From contig JBBJMF010000022.1 of NCBI GenBank assembly GCA_037719575.1, positions 1 to 33,843 of the forward strand: a stretch of 33,843 nucleotides of DNA, in the 5' to 3' direction. This document shows positions 23,427 through 31,573 of this stretch, piece by piece. The stretch comes from JAWWPG01 sp037719575 (GTDB lineage Bacteria > Actinomycetota > Actinomycetes > Propionibacteriales > Nocardioidaceae). A model generated the notes under the pieces. That model searched no databases. It was not told the origin of the DNA and saw only the letters and a program-made list of their open reading frames with translations. The position numbers were made by a program, and so were the translations under genes. Position 1 is the stretch's first letter; each line of letters begins with the position of its first letter.

Positions 23427-26272
23427 GTGTCCTGCACCGGACCGCGCAGGAGCGACCCGAGATGACGATGCGACTCTCTCCTCGACCGGGCGAGGTGGTC
23501 AACCGCGAGGTGGCGTTCACGTTTGACTGGAACGGCCGGAGCTATCCCGCCTACGCGGGTGACACGATCGCGTCGGCGCTGGCCGCCTGCGGCGAGCGGG
23601 TGTTCTCCCGGAGCTTCAAGTACCACCGGCCGCGGGGCCTGCTGACGGCGGACTACCTCGACCCGGGCTGCATCGTGCAGGTCGACGACGAGCCAAACGT
23701 CCGCGGCGGGCACCGACTGGTCGGACCCGGCATGGCGGTGCATCCGCAGGACGCCTGGCCATCGCTGGCCTTCGACGTCAAGGGGGCGAACCGCGTCGTG
23801 GGACGGTTCCTGGGACCGGGGTTCTACTACAAGACGTTCATCAGGCCGCAGTCGCTGTGGCCGGCGTACGAGAGCGTCCTTCGGCGGTTCGCGCACGGCG
23901 GCAAGGTCTCCGGGCACCGCCAGCAGGTCGGGCCGCGATATGACAAGCGCTACACGCACCCCGATGTTGTGGTCGTCGGCGGGGGACCGGCTGGTATGGC
24001 GGCCGCCGTCGCGGCAGCCCGATCTGGCGCGCAGGTGATGCTGGCCGAGGAGGAGCACGCGCTGGGGGGTCATCTCCGCTGGGGCGGCGAAGCCGACCTG
24101 GCCGTCCTGCAGCACCTGCGGGAGCTTGTCGGGGCGACGCCGGGGATCGAGGTGCTCACGAACTCGGTGGCGCTCGGCCGCTACGACGACAACCTGGTGG
24201 CCATCGTAGAGCGCGGCCTGGCCGGGGTTGAGGAGCGTCTGCTCAAGGCTCGGGCGTCGTGCCTCGTCGTGGCTCCCGGCCTGGTCGAGCGGCCCTACGT
24301 CTTCGCCGGCAACGACGTGCCTGGTGTGATGCTGTCAACGGCGGTCCGTCGGCTGATCAACCTGTACGCCGTCCGGCCAGGCACGCGGGCAGTTGTGCTC
24401 ACCGCCAACCCCGAGGGCGACGCAGCCGTTGGCGACCTGGTGAGCGCCGGAGTCGAGGTCGTCCACGTCGAGGACGCGCGCCGCGGCGGTGGTGTGGTGC
24501 GGGTGATCGGGCGCACCGAGGTCAAGGCCGTCGAGGTGCCCGGCGGCGCCAGGTTCGAGTGCGACCTCGTCGTGACCGCCGTCGGGTGGACCGCCCCGGT
24601 GTCCCTGCTCACGATGGCGGGGAACGTTCCGCGCTACGACCAGACATGTGCCCGCTTCAGACCGGACCTCTCCTCGTTGCCCCACGACGTGTTGGCGACC
24701 GGCGGCGTCGTGGGGGACGGGGCGACGGAGCAGCTGGTGGCGCACGGAGACGCTGTCGGACGAGAGGCAGCCGCCCGTGCGACTACCGGGCCCAAAGGAC
24801 ATAGGGCGGTCGAGCACCCGCCGGAGCTGTCCGTGGAGTCTCACCCGGAGCTCTTTCGCGGCCCGACGCACGGGATCGTCGACTTCTCGGAGGACGTGTC
24901 GTCCAAGGACCTGTTCACCGCCGTTGCGGAGGGGTACTCCTCCGTCGAGCTCGCGAAGCGCTACACCACCGCGACGATGGGACCGACCCAAGGCAAGCTC
25001 GAGACCGTCAACCTGGTGGCGATCGTCGCCGAGGCCACCGGGCGCACCATCTCGGCGACGGGAACCACGACCTGGCGGCCGCCGTACGCGCCGGTCACTC
25101 TTGGCGCACTCGCCGGCAGACCACGTGAGCCCAGGCGACTCTCGCCCATCCAGCCGTGGCACGAGCGCCATGGCGCGGTTCCGCTGGTGGCGGGCGCCTG
25201 GATCAGGCCTGACCACTATGGAGACCCCGAGAGCGAGGTGCTCGCCGTACGCGAGCGCGTAGGGATCATCGACGTCACTCCGATAGGAAAGCTCGACCTG
25301 CGCGGTCCGGACGTGCCGCTGCTGTTGAACCTGCTCTACGTGAACCGGTGGTCCAAGCTCGACGTCGGCCGGGTTCGGTACGGCGTGATGTGCGCCGAGG
25401 ACGGGGTCGTGCTCGACGACGGGGTGGTCGGGCGTCTCGGCGGAGACCGCTACCTGATGAGCACCACCTCGTCGGGTGCGGCAACCGTGTGGGAGTGGGC
25501 GGAGGGCTGGCTGCAGACCGAGCACCCAGACTGGCAGGTGCACGTGTGCCCAGTGACGACGGCCTACGCCAGCATCAATGTGGCCGGCCCCCGGTCCCGC
25601 GACCTCTTGCAGCGGATCGTCGATGACATCGACCTGTCACCCGAGGCATTTCCCTATATGCGGGTGCGTGTCGGCCGAGTCGCCGGGGTCGACAAGTGTG
25701 TCGTGTGGCGGATCGGCTTCACGGGGGAGCTGAGCTATGAGCTGCACATCCCGGCCGGTTATGGCCTGCACGTCTGGGAGCGCCTGATCGACCAGGGCGC
25801 GGACCTCGGGGTGCGCCCGTTCGGCGTGGAGGCACAGCGCGTCCTGCGGCTGGAGAAGGGACACCTGATCGTCGGCCAGGACACCGACGGCCTGACGCGT
25901 GGCCTCAGCGCGGGGCTCGAGGAACTGGTCAAGCTCGACAAGGACGACTTCGTCGGTCTCCCGGAGCTCACCTGGCAGCGCGAGTCTGGCGTCGGCGTCC
26001 AGCTTGTCGCGTTGCGGACGGCGGACCCTGCCCTCGTGCCGACAGAGGGTTGCCAGCTCATCGAGCATGGAGTCCGCATCTGTGGCCGCGTGACCTCCAG
26101 CCGAATGTCTCCCACCCTTGGGCGGTCCGTCTGCCTGGCCCAGGTCGCCGCGCACCTCGCGCACCCTGGCAGCGAGGTGTCGATCCGGTTGACGGACGGC
26201 CGGATCGCTGCGGCCACGGTGGCCGACCAACTGGCGCAGGTGGACCCAGAGGGGGTGAGACTCCGTGGCTGA
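23423..26272 (+). CDS. soxA: Sarcosine oxidase alpha subunit
   Basis: A 949-residue subunit that binds NAD and folate and receives the methylene group produced at the beta-subunit flavin. Domains in order: an N-terminal ferredoxin-like fold (about 25-115; YPAYAGDTIASALAACGERV then FSRSFKYHRPRGLL), a pyridine-nucleotide oxidoreductase domain (about 180-480; VVVVGGGPAGMAAAVAAARSG), the linker TTATMGPTQGKLE (about 512), and a C-terminal GcvT-like THF domain (about 565-949; SPIQPWHERHGA, INVAGPRSRDLL, RIGFTGELSYELHIP). The length is close to other SoxA proteins. ATG 23423 overlaps soxD. No frameshift or missing motif was noticed. Confidence 0.94.
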   Translation: MSVLHRTAQERPEMTMRLSPRPGEVVNREVAFTFDWNGRSYPAYAGDTIASALAACGERVFSRSFKYHRPRGLLTADYLDPGCIVQVDDEPNVRGGHRLVGPGMAVHPQDAWPSLAFDVKGANRVVGRFLGPGFYYKTFIRPQSLWPAYESVLRRFAHGGKVSGHRQQVGPRYDKRYTHPDVVVVGGGPAGMAAAVAAARSGAQVMLAEEEHALGGHLRWGGEADLAVLQHLRELVGATPGIEVLTNSVALGRYDDNLVAIVERGLAGVEERLLKARASCLVVAPGLVERPYVFAGNDVPGVMLSTAVRRLINLYAVRPGTRAVVLTANPEGDAAVGDLVSAGVEVVHVEDARRGGGVVRVIGRTEVKAVEVPGGARFECDLVVTAVGWTAPVSLLTMAGNVPRYDQTCARFRPDLSSLPHDVLATGGVVGDGATEQLVAHGDAVGREAAARATTGPKGHRAVEHPPELSVESHPELFRGPTHGIVDFSEDVSSKDLFTAVAEGYSSVELAKRYTTATMGPTQGKLETVNLVAIVAEATGRTISATGTTTWRPPYAPVTLGALAGRPREPRRLSPIQPWHERHGAVPLVAGAWIRPDHYGDPESEVLAVRERVGIIDVTPIGKLDLRGPDVPLLLNLLYVNRWSKLDVGRVRYGVMCAEDGVVLDDGVVGRLGGDRYLMSTTSSGAATVWEWAEGWLQTEHPDWQVHVCPVTTAYASINVAGPRSRDLLQRIVDDIDLSPEAFPYMRVRVGRVAGVDKCVVWRIGFTGELSYELHIPAGYGLHVWERLIDQGADLGVRPFGVEAQRVLRLEKGHLIVGQDTDGLTRGLSAGLEELVKLDKDDFVGLPELTWQRESGVGVQLVALRTADPALVPTEGCQLIEHGVRICGRVTSSRMSPTLGRSVCLAQVAAHLAHPGSEVSIRLTDGRIAAATVADQLAQVDPEGVRLRG

Positions 26273-26930
26273 GGAGGCTCCCATCGCAAGGAGTCCGATC
26301 GCACCCGCTGTGCCCGAGGTCGTCGAGGCAGGGTGGGCCGTGAGCGGTCGTCAGGCCGCCGTGCCCTTGACGATCACCGACCTCACACCACTTACCAAGG
26401 TGCTGGTGAGGGCACCCTGGGAGGGCGGCACGGCGGACAGGCTCGGCGTGGGATGTGGCAGGTCGGCCCGGCAGGAGTGGGGCGTCGACGAGTCCGTGGC
26501 GGTCCTCGTGGTCGGCTCCGGACCCGGGGAGTGGCTGGTGCTGGCACCACCTCGAACGGAAGAACAGGTGCGCGAGCACCTTGGCGACCTGGTCGCGGCG
26601 CTCGACGAGCTCGTGAGCGTCGTCGACCTCACCCACGGTCGGGCACTTGTGCGCCTCACCGGTGCCAGGTCGCGCGACCTGCTGGCCATGGAATGCGGGG
26701 TCGACCTCGGTGACGCCAGGTGCGCTGACGGGACAGCGTTGCGCTCTGCCGTGTCGGGGGTTTCGACCGACCTCGTGAGGGACGACCTCGAGATCACTGA
26801 CCGCGAGGCGGCCCTGTCCTATCTGCTGCACTGCGAGCGGTCGTCGGGCCAGTACCTGTTCGATTCACTCTTGGATGCCGGGGCCGAGTTCGACCTCGAC
26901 GTCGCCGGCTTCACGACCCCCGGAATCTGA
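26265..26930 (+). CDS. soxG: Sarcosine oxidase gamma subunit
   Basis: A 221-residue subunit with a GcvT/SoxG-type fold that packs against the beta subunit and covers the flavin. Recognisable segments are VLVVGSGPGEWLVLAPP, VDLTHGRALVRLTGARSRDLLA and, near the end, CERSSGQYLFDSLLDAGAEF. A GTG at 26265 overlaps the soxA stop by eight bases; a shorter start cannot be ruled out because the first 25 residues are not conserved-looking. Sequence conservation is lowest for this subunit, but the position after soxA and the ARSRDLL motif make the call secure. Confidence 0.88.
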   Translation: MAEEAPIARSPIAPAVPEVVEAGWAVSGRQAAVPLTITDLTPLTKVLVRAPWEGGTADRLGVGCGRSARQEWGVDESVAVLVVGSGPGEWLVLAPPRTEEQVREHLGDLVAALDELVSVVDLTHGRALVRLTGARSRDLLAMECGVDLGDARCADGTALRSAVSGVSTDLVRDDLEITDREAALSYLLHCERSSGQYLFDSLLDAGAEFDLDVAGFTTPGI

Positions 26931-26951
26931 CACCCACGAAGGAGACCACCC

Positions 26952-28646
26952 ATGTTCCCAGGCAACCTCGAGATAGCCCGTGCCGCCTCCCTCAAACCTA
27001 TCGAGGACATCGCGGGCGAGATGGGCTTGGGCAGCCATCTGCTGGAGCCGTACGGCCGCGACGTGATGAAGGTGAGCCTCGAGGCTATCGAGGAGCTTGC
27101 CGACCGGCCCCGAGCCAAGTACGTCGTGGTGACTGCCATCACCCCGACGCCGCTCGGCGAGGGCAAGACGACCACCGCGGTGGGTCTCGGGCAAGGCATG
27201 AGCCACATCGGGAAGCGAGCCGTAACCACCATCCGCCAGGCGTCGATGGGCCCGACCTTGGGCATCAAGGGTGGCGCTGCGGGTGGCGGGTACAGCCAGG
27301 TGGTGCCGATGGAGAAGCTGAACCTCCATCTCACGGGTGACATGCACGCCGTGACCGCCGCCCACAACCTGCTGAGCGCCATGCTGGACAACCACCTGTT
27401 TCGTGGGAACGCGCTCGGCATCGACCCCCACAGCATCACCTGGCGCCGCGTCCTCGACGTCAACGACCGCTCGCTTCGCAACATCGTCACCGGCCTGGGT
27501 GGTCGCGGCGACGGCGTACCGCGGCAGACCGGGTTCGACATCACGGCTGCCTCGGAAGTGATGGCGACGCTGGCGCTCACGACCTCGCTGCGGGACCTCC
27601 GCGAACGGCTCGGGCGCATCGTGGTCGGGTACACCGCGCAGCAGGAGCCGGTGACCGCCGAGCAGCTCGAGACTGCCGGTGCGATGACGGTGCTCCTGCG
27701 GGAGGCGATCAAGCCCAACCTGCTGCAGACGATCGAGAACACGCCGGTCATCGTGCACTGCGGCCCGTTCGGCAACATCGCCACCGGCAACTCCTCCGTG
27801 CTGGGCGACCTCGTCGCGCTGCGGTGTGGTGACTACGTCATCACCGAGGCGGGCTTCGGTGCCGACATGGGGGCCGAGAGGTTCTTCAACATCAAGTGCC
27901 GAGCCTCCGGTGAGGCCCCGGACGCCGCTGTCGTGGTCGCCACCGTGCGGGCCCTCAAGGCACACTCGGGCAACTACCGCATCGTCGCCGGTAGACCGTT
28001 GCCCGAGGAGCTGTTCGCGGAGAACACCGACGCGGTCCACGCGGGTGCCGCCAACCTGGTCAAGCAGATCGAGAACGTACGACGGCACGGGGTCTCCCCG
28101 GTCGTCGCCGTCAACTCCTTCTCGAGCGACCACGCGAGCGAGGTCGCAGCCATCCGCACCATCGCCCAACAGGCGGGCGCCCGCTGCGCCGTGTCCAGCC
28201 ACTTCGCAGACGGGGGTCATGGGGCGATCGAGCTGGCCGAGGCCGTGGCCGAGGCGGCCGAGGAACCCAGCCGCTTCCGGCTGCTGTATCCGGACGAGGC
28301 CACCCTCCGGGAGAAGATCGAGACGATCGCGACGGAGATCTACGGCGCCCAGGCCGTCGACTACTCCGCGCTGGCTGCCCGGCAGCTCGACACCTACGAG
28401 AGATCTGGCTTCGGGACGCTACCGATCTGCCTGGCGAAGACCCACCTCTCCCTCTCCTCGGACCCGTCACTCAAGGGCGCCCCCACCGGGTGGACCCTGC
28501 CTGTCCGGGAGGTGCGCGCCTCGGTGGGGGCGGGTTTCATCTACCCCATCTGTGGAGACATGCGGACCATGCCGGGCCTCGGCTCGAACCCCGCAGCGGC
28601 CCACATCGACATCGACGCGGACGGCGAGACGGTCGGGCTGTTTTGA
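26952..28646 (+). CDS. fhs: Formate-tetrahydrofolate ligase
   Basis: A 564-residue enzyme interconverting formate + ATP + THF and 10-formyl-THF. Seen: the nucleotide-binding ITPTPLGEGKTTTAVGLGQG (about 60-80), RQASMGPTLGIKGGAAGGGY, NLHLTGDMHAVTAAHNLL, TEAGFGADMGAERF and the C-terminal ICGDMRTMPGLGSNPAA. It is full length. AAGGAGA lies six bases before the ATG, and it follows soxG by 21 bases. In an operon that produces methylene-THF, the enzyme would run towards formate and make ATP, as in other demethylating pathways (inference). Its stop overlaps the next gene. Confidence 0.95.
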   Translation: MFPGNLEIARAASLKPIEDIAGEMGLGSHLLEPYGRDVMKVSLEAIEELADRPRAKYVVVTAITPTPLGEGKTTTAVGLGQGMSHIGKRAVTTIRQASMGPTLGIKGGAAGGGYSQVVPMEKLNLHLTGDMHAVTAAHNLLSAMLDNHLFRGNALGIDPHSITWRRVLDVNDRSLRNIVTGLGGRGDGVPRQTGFDITAASEVMATLALTTSLRDLRERLGRIVVGYTAQQEPVTAEQLETAGAMTVLLREAIKPNLLQTIENTPVIVHCGPFGNIATGNSSVLGDLVALRCGDYVITEAGFGADMGAERFFNIKCRASGEAPDAAVVVATVRALKAHSGNYRIVAGRPLPEELFAENTDAVHAGAANLVKQIENVRRHGVSPVVAVNSFSSDHASEVAAIRTIAQQAGARCAVSSHFADGGHGAIELAEAVAEAAEEPSRFRLLYPDEATLREKIETIATEIYGAQAVDYSALAARQLDTYERSGFGTLPICLAKTHLSLSSDPSLKGAPTGWTLPVREVRASVGAGFIYPICGDMRTMPGLGSNPAAAHIDIDADGETVGLF

Positions 28647-29278
28647 CGGACGAGCGTCAGGTGGGGGCGCGGCACCCACCCACGTCGTACCTCGAGCAGG
28701 AACTCGGCGGGTTCCTGGACTCCGTGGCACGGCGGGAGCCCGCACCGGGCGGTGGCTCCGTCGCCGCGGTAACCGTGTCGCTCGCGGCGGCCCTGGTAGA
28801 GATGGCCGCCCGCTACTCGGAGGATCTGCTCAGCGACGGCAGCTATCTCGTGGACTCGGCCAAACACCTCCGAGTCCGCGCCGCCGAGCTGGCTGACCTG
28901 GACGCGCTGTTGTACCAGGAAGTGATTGCGTCGCGTGCGTCGACTGACGAGCGGGATCCTGCACTCAGGCGCGACACGATCCGGACTGCACTGCACAGAG
29001 CGTCGGAGGTTCCACTCGAGATCGCCCAGGTGGGGGTCGAGACCGCAGTGCTCGGCGCGCAGCTCGTCGTCGAGGGGAGGGACAGCCTGCGTGGCGACGC
29101 CATGACCGCTGTGCTGCTCGCCGAGGCTGGGGTCCGGTCGGCGGCCCAGCTGGTGGGTATCAACGTCTTGGCCGGCGGATGTGACGCGCAGCTCGTTCGT
29201 CGCGCCGAGGGATGTGTGGACAGAGCAGCTGACGCGGCCAAGGCTGCGTTCTCGGAGCAGGACGCGGTCGACGGATGA
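28643..29278 (+). CDS. fchA: FchA-type methenyltetrahydrofolate cyclohydrolase
   Basis: A 211-residue helical protein of the formiminotransferase-cyclodeaminase family. The motif REPAPGGGSVAAVTVSLAAAL (near residues 29-50, N-terminal) is the folate-site signature. In C1 pathways FchA hydrolyses 5,10-methenyl-THF to 10-formyl-THF, the substrate of Fhs encoded just upstream; histidine-degradation cyclodeaminase activity is less likely here. A TTG at 28643 overlaps the fhs stop (TTGA) and is the likely coupled start; GTG 28661 is the alternative and would shorten the protein by six residues. It is the last gene of the rightward run. A separate methylene-THF dehydrogenase is needed to supply the methenyl form and is not in the window. 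Confidence 0.85.
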   Translation: MTDERQVGARHPPTSYLEQELGGFLDSVARREPAPGGGSVAAVTVSLAAALVEMAARYSEDLLSDGSYLVDSAKHLRVRAAELADLDALLYQEVIASRASTDERDPALRRDTIRTALHRASEVPLEIAQVGVETAVLGAQLVVEGRDSLRGDAMTAVLLAEAGVRSAAQLVGINVLAGGCDAQLVRRAEGCVDRAADAAKAAFSEQDAVDG

Positions 29279-29280
29279 CC

Positions 29281-29298
29281 GGGTGGTTGTTGCCACCC
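29281..29298. terminator. Hairpin after fchA
   Basis: GGGTGG-TTGTTG-CCACCC, a six-bp GC-rich stem with a six-base loop, two bases past the fchA stop. It lies in the 35-base gap between convergent genes and could end the ten-gene rightward operon and the leftward nitrilase-family gene. No U-tract is visible. Confidence 0.45.
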
Positions 29299-29313
29299 CC
29301 TGAGGACGGTCGC

Positions 29314-30054
29314 TCAACCGGGAAGACCCACCAGATCCACGTCGATGGCTCCCACGGTCCAGTCGGGGAGCTCGGACACGATCTCGCCGCCGGGGCCGAG
29401 CAGCGCGGCCCAGCCGGGGAAGTCCTCGTCGTCCGTGGCACCGGCCTGTGTCGAGACAGCAAGATACTGGTCGCCCGCGAGCAGGCGTCGCGCGTCGTCG
29501 ACCACGCTGCCGCGCCACCAGTCGAATCCGCGCCGCCAGTCGTCGTCCGTGCGTCGCCGGTCGCCGTACAGCCCAGGAGCCGACGGGCCGAGGACGAGCC
29601 GCGAGCCGAGCGCGTACGGCGGTGCAGTGCCGATCTCGGCGCAAACCGCCATCGAGCAGGTCACTCCGGCGATGTCGAAGATGCCACCACCCGGCGGACC
29701 CGAACGGAAGTCGCTCTGCTCGCCCTGCCCGAGATGCGCCTTGCGGTGCACGGCCACGAGATCTCCGCCGACGGCGACCAGCTGGGTGATGTACGGCGGT
29801 TTGCCGGACGCCGACCGCTCCACGAGCCCGAAGCACAGAGCCGGGCCGTCGACCGTGGCGCGGACGAGCTCCGTGACCGCGTGATGGTCGAGGGCGAGCG
29901 CAGCGGTCGGGCGGTAGCCGGTGAGCGACATCTCGGGCAGCAGGACCACGTCGCAGCCGGCATCGGCGCCCTCGGCCAGCAGCTCGAGGTGGCGGGCGTG
30001 GTTGACGGCGATCTCACCCTTGGGACAGGCTACGGAGGTCAGGAGCAGGCGCAC
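29314..30054 (-). CDS. Nitrilase-superfamily carbon-nitrogen hydrolase
   Basis: A 246-residue enzyme with the intact triad E41 in LPEMSLTGY, K105 in VHRKAHLG and C138 in MAVCAEIG. It is shorter than the 282-residue relative at 11776-12624 and differs throughout, so the two are not a recent duplication. The C-terminal part is tryptophan-rich (DDDWRRGFDWWRG). A GTG at 30054 starts the usual MRLLLTSV strand; no ribosome binding site is visible, so a leaderless transcript is possible. It is convergent with fchA and divergent from paaA. Substrate unknown; amidase or carbamoyl hydrolase activity is typical. Confidence 0.82.
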   Translation of the reverse strand: MRLLLTSVACPKGEIAVNHARHLELLAEGADAGCDVVLLPEMSLTGYRPTAALALDHHAVTELVRATVDGPALCFGLVERSASGKPPYITQLVAVGGDLVAVHRKAHLGQGEQSDFRSGPPGGGIFDIAGVTCSMAVCAEIGTAPPYALGSRLVLGPSAPGLYGDRRRTDDDWRRGFDWWRGSVVDDARRLLAGDQYLAVSTQAGATDDEDFPGWAALLGPGGEIVSELPDWTVGAIDVDLVGLPG

Positions 30055-30188
30055 ACACGTCAGTGTCGCCGACGTAGCCAGGATGTCGGCTGCGACCCAT
30101 GGTGAGGCTGGATGGTCGCTGGCCCGTTGCGGCTCGTGTTCGTGTTACAGCATCAGTGCAGCCGTGCGCGAGAGTGTCACACCTGCGG

Positions 30189-30201
30189 TAGACTCGGTGC
30201 A
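30189..30201 (+). promoter_or_regulatory. Leaderless paaA promoter (-10 element to start)
   Basis: TAGACT at 30189-30194 fits the actinobacterial TANNNT -10 element, and the A of the paaA ATG (30201) lies seven bases after its last T, exactly where transcription should begin. No ribosome binding site exists before the ATG. I infer a leaderless mRNA. No good -35 box is seen at the matching distance. A short inverted repeat, GTGT-C-ACAC at 30174-30182, lies just upstream and could be a regulator half-site. Confidence 0.55.
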
Positions 30202-31196
30202 TGTACGGCAACGACTTCACCAGCCCCCCCGAAGAGTCACCCGAGGTCGCGGGCGAGCTCGACCGGCGTTTCCAGGCGATCATCGACGGTGACGGCCGCA
30301 TCGAGCCACGCGACGCGATGCCGGAGGCCTACCGCAAGAACCTCATCCGGCAGATCGCCCAGCACGCGCACTCGGAGATCATCGGCATGCAGCCGGAGGG
30401 CAACTGGATCAGTCGGGCCCCGAGCTTGCGGCGCAAGGCGATCCTGATGGCCAAGGTCCAGGACGAGGCGGGGCACGGGCTCTACCTCTACGCCGCGGCG
30501 GAGACCCTCGGCGCCGACCGGGCCGACCTGCTCGACATGCTGCACAACGGCCGGCAGAAGTACTCCTCGATCTTCAACTACCCGACGCTCACCTGGGCCG
30601 ACATGGGCGCCATCGGCTGGCTCGTCGACGGTGCCGCGATCGTCAACCAGGTGCCGCTGTGCCGGTGCTCCTACGGTCCGTACGCCCGCGCGATGGTCCG
30701 GGTCTGCAAGGAGGAGTCGTTCCACCAGCGACAGGGGTTCGAGATCCTCGACACCCTGTCGCACGGCACGGCGGCCCAGCACGCGATGGCGCAGGACGCG
30801 GTCGACCGGTGGTGGTGGCCGAGCCTGATGATGTTCGGTCCCCCGGACACGGACTCGCCGAACTCCGCCCAGTCGATGGCCTGGGGTGTGAAGCGCTTCA
30901 GCAACGACGACCTGCGCCAGCGCTTCGTGGACATGACGGTGCCGCAGGCGCAGGCGCTTGGCCTCTCGCTGCCGGACCCGGAGATCGCCTGGGACGAGCA
31001 GCGCGGCGGCTATCGCTTCGGGGAGATCGACTTCACCGAGCTCTTCGAGGTCATCAAGGGCAACGGCCCCTGCAACAAGGCACGCATGGAGCACCGCAGA
31101 CGCGCGCACGACGACGGCGCCTGGGTCCGCGACGCGGCCACTGCCTACGCCGTGAAGCAGATGGCTCGGTCGACAGGGCACGCGAGCGCTGCATGA
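30201..31196 (+). CDS. paaA: 1,2-phenylacetyl-CoA epoxidase, catalytic subunit A
   Basis: A 331-residue di-iron subunit of the multicomponent epoxidase that turns phenylacetyl-CoA into its ring 1,2-epoxide. Metal-ligand helices are visible: QHAHSEIIGMQPEGNW, KVQDEAGHGLYLY (ExxH) and CKEESFHQRQGFEIL (second ExxH). NPTLTWADMGAIGWL-type sequence (here YPTLTWADMG) and the basic C-terminus are as in the family. The first residue follows a -10-like element directly, so the mRNA is probably leaderless. The stop overlaps paaB by four bases. It is the first gene of paaABCDE; catabolism genes for later steps would be expected to the right, beyond the window. Confidence 0.95.
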   Translation: MYGNDFTSPPEESPEVAGELDRRFQAIIDGDGRIEPRDAMPEAYRKNLIRQIAQHAHSEIIGMQPEGNWISRAPSLRRKAILMAKVQDEAGHGLYLYAAAETLGADRADLLDMLHNGRQKYSSIFNYPTLTWADMGAIGWLVDGAAIVNQVPLCRCSYGPYARAMVRVCKEESFHQRQGFEILDTLSHGTAAQHAMAQDAVDRWWWPSLMMFGPPDTDSPNSAQSMAWGVKRFSNDDLRQRFVDMTVPQAQALGLSLPDPEIAWDEQRGGYRFGEIDFTELFEVIKGNGPCNKARMEHRRRAHDDGAWVRDAATAYAVKQMARSTGHASAA

Positions 31197-31573
31197 CCGA
31201 CAGCGAGCTCCAGAACCTCACGGCGGCGGGCGGCCACGGCGCCGTGCCCACGACCGGGGTGCCAGCCGAGCAGGCGCCGGCGGCCGCGGCCCGGCGGGAC
31301 TGGCCGCTGTGGGAGGTGTTCGTGCGGGCCAAGCGCGGCCTCAGCCATGTCCACGTCGGCAGCCTGCACGCGCCCGACGCGGAGATGGCGGTGCGCAACG
31401 CGCGCGACCTCTACACCCGGCGTCAGGAGGGCGTGTCGATCTGGGTCGTCCCGGCCGACCGGATCACCGCGAGCAGCCCGGACGAGAAGGACGCGTTCTT
31501 CGACCCGGCGGCGGACAAGATCTATCGCCACCCCACGTTCTACACGGTGCCGGAGGGGGTCGAGCACCTGTGA
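31193..31573 (+). CDS. paaB: 1,2-phenylacetyl-CoA epoxidase subunit B
   Basis: A 126-residue structural subunit, thought to bridge PaaA-PaaC dimers in the epoxidase complex. The conserved core begins at DWPLWEVFVRAKRGLSHVHV and continues with SLHAPDAEMAVRNARDLYTRR and SIWVVPADRI. The N-terminal 40 residues (Ala/Pro-rich) are longer than in Escherichia coli PaaB and look disordered. ATG 31193 overlaps the paaA stop, and the stop overlaps paaC (GTGA). Confidence 0.93.
   Translation: MTDSELQNLTAAGGHGAVPTTGVPAEQAPAAAARRDWPLWEVFVRAKRGLSHVHVGSLHAPDAEMAVRNARDLYTRRQEGVSIWVVPADRITASSPDEKDAFFDPAADKIYRHPTFYTVPEGVEHL

Noticed and set aside
26865..28220. 451-residue open frame on the minus strand
   Set aside because: It is antisense to fhs; the fhs frame carries all family motifs, the opposite frame none.
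26952..28646. Fhs and FchA as purine-synthesis housekeeping genes only
   Set aside because: Both directly continue the sox operon with a 21-base gap and a stop-start overlap, so a catabolic role is the simpler reading.
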